Shown here piece by piece: positions 63,172 to 64,000 of a DNA stretch of 64,000 bases. The first letter of the stretch is position 1. Every line of letters starts with the position of its first letter. This stretch comes from Chromobacterium alkanivorans. GTDB lineage: Bacteria > Pseudomonadota > Gammaproteobacteria > Burkholderiales > Chromobacteriaceae. The notes below the pieces were generated by a model, which worked only from the letters and a program-made list of their open reading frames with translations, did no database searches and was not told the origin of the DNA. Position numbers and translations under genes: made by a program. The DNA lies in assembly GCF_016937655.1 (NCBI RefSeq), contig NZ_JAFHKL010000007.1, positions 248,001-312,000 on the forward strand, written 5' to 3'.

Positions 63172-64000
63172 ATGAGCTTGGAAAGCAATGTTGCGGATCT
63201 GGTCAAGTCAGCGAATGCTCTGACCGGAGTTGTCAATGGCAAGATCGCCGCTATTGATAAGAGAGTGGATGTCCAAGTTGCAAAAATGGACAGCACAATG
63301 GCTAATTGGGGAACCACGACCAGCCAGATTCTGGAGGTGGGGCCGGGTAAGCCCTTCAAGACTATTTATGAGGCGTGGACATCCTTGAATGGCAAGGTGT
63401 TGCGGCATGATGTGAAAATAAAAGTGAGTGATGGAGTACACACCTGTCAGTCAATTTCTCTTTCAGGGCAGCCCTATGCTTATCGAATAAGGATTGAAGG
63501 CAATATCAAAAATCCGGAAGCATGTGTGCTTAAATTTGTACCGGATAGCGCCAAGCTTTCTCAGGGTGTGATTTTTAACGGAGTGCGGGGAGTGAATTTT
63601 AGTGGGTTTAAAATTATTGGAGAGAGCGATGTCGATAAAAATTTCACGTGGCGTGGTATTGCTCTGCAAAGAGGTGCTTATGTGCACTCCGATTCCAAAT
63701 CTATAAAAATAGAAGGGGTGCATAATGGTGTTGAGCTGACTTATGGCAGTCTTTACTCTTGCCCTGGTTTAACGGTGGCAGGCTTTAGCGGTAATGGCGT
63801 GTTGGTGCATGATTTTTCTCGTGCGCTTTTTGATGATGTGACTCTGGAGGGAAAAGCAAAGCAGTTTGTAAGCACCAGACCTGATGGAGTTAAAGTAAGA
63901 TCTATTGGGATTAAAGTAGACTATCAGTCTTTTGTGACGGCAAGTCGAGCTAATATTAGTCAATGCAGTGATACGGGTTGTCTTGCCAGCAATAATAGCG
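63172..64000 (+). CDS. phage tailspike-like protein, cut by the window end
   Basis: At least 276 codons are open to the end of the window. The ATG at 63172 has AAGGAG about 10 bases upstream. The N-terminus (SLESNVADLVKSANALTGVV) is a helical head; then ILEVGPGKPFKTIYEAWTSL begins a pectate-lyase-like right-handed beta-helix, with short repeated turns such as GVRGVNFSGFKIIGES and SKSIKIEGVHNGVELTYG. Such spikes often cleave surface polysaccharide. GC content is much lower than the surrounding genes. Confidence 0.8.
   Translation, partial: MSLESNVADLVKSANALTGVVNGKIAAIDKRVDVQVAKMDSTMANWGTTTSQILEVGPGKPFKTIYEAWTSLNGKVLRHDVKIKVSDGVHTCQSISLSGQPYAYRIRIEGNIKNPEACVLKFVPDSAKLSQGVIFNGVRGVNFSGFKIIGESDVDKNFTWRGIALQRGAYVHSDSKSIKIEGVHNGVELTYGSLYSCPGLTVAGFSGNGVLVHDFSRALFDDVTLEGKAKQFVSTRPDGVKVRSIGIKVDYQSFVTASRANISQCSDTGCLASNNS

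Noticed and set aside
56110-64000. Complete prophage or defined attachment sites
   Set aside because: No integrase, capsid, terminase or tRNA-linked direct repeat is seen; only tail-tip genes and one regulator-like gene are in view.

Overview
The window is about 64 kb of GC-rich DNA whose gene content and gene order point to Chromobacterium or a close Neisseriales relative. The genus is inferred from content alone. Signs include pilT-pilU, rubredoxin next to thiD-thiE, cyaY divergent from lptM, hemCDXY divergent from ppc, and a family of about 145-bp intergenic repeats that recurs through the first 44 kb. No tRNA, rRNA or CRISPR array was seen. Most of the window is ordinary chromosome; the last 8 kb is phage-derived.

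Layout. 0-2.5 kb: twitching ATPases pilT and pilU. 2.5-6.7 kb: TetR regulator, MASE1-PAS-GGDEF diguanylate cyclase, rsuA. 7.2-13.7 kb: a FepB-like siderophore-binding lipoprotein with a possible Fur site, a secreted PHB-depolymerase-like esterase, a LysR/MFS pair, an EAL phosphodiesterase and the stump of a LysR gene. 13.8-19.9 kb: Sel1 protein, YqiA esterase, quinone oxidoreductase, a WYL/EVE/VOC operon, and an MgtC-like gene behind a long structured leader. 20-30 kb: hisC-type aminotransferase, lptM, cyaY, hemCDXY and ppc. 30-41.6 kb: exporter, SNF2 helicase, hemL, CYTH protein, hemJ, M48 peptidase, rubredoxin, thiD-thiE. 41.6-49.3 kb: an accessory segment with two copies of an unrecognised small-protein family, a PAS/LuxR regulator, and a GntR-MFS-amidohydrolase set followed by a dienoyl-CoA-reductase-type enzyme. 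49.5-55.8 kb: Tsx-type porin, alkyltransferase-like protein, MBL hydrolase, DoxX, chemoreceptor, nucleotidyltransferase.

From 55.8 kb the sequence changes character. Two and a bit tandem copies of a 121-bp element with inverted ends lead into a minus-strand gene whose leader looks like a phage C4 antisense RNA system. P2-type tail-tip genes follow in an unusual order: W, I, fibre, fibre-assembly protein, then J, a second I, a second fibre and a low-GC tailspike that runs off the window. No integrase, capsid or terminase is visible, so this may be one end of a prophage, a tailocin, or a remnant.

How genes work together. Heme synthesis is spread over three loci (hemL, hemJ, hemCDXY). Cyclic-di-GMP synthesis and breakdown enzymes, pilus retraction motors and a chemoreceptor suggest regulated surface motility. 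The most unusual signals are the C4-like RNA, the duplicated tail-tip module with an in-frame amber codon, the structured mgtC leader, a pair of perfect DnaA boxes upstream of hemL, the small-protein paralogues, and repeats that abut stop codons.
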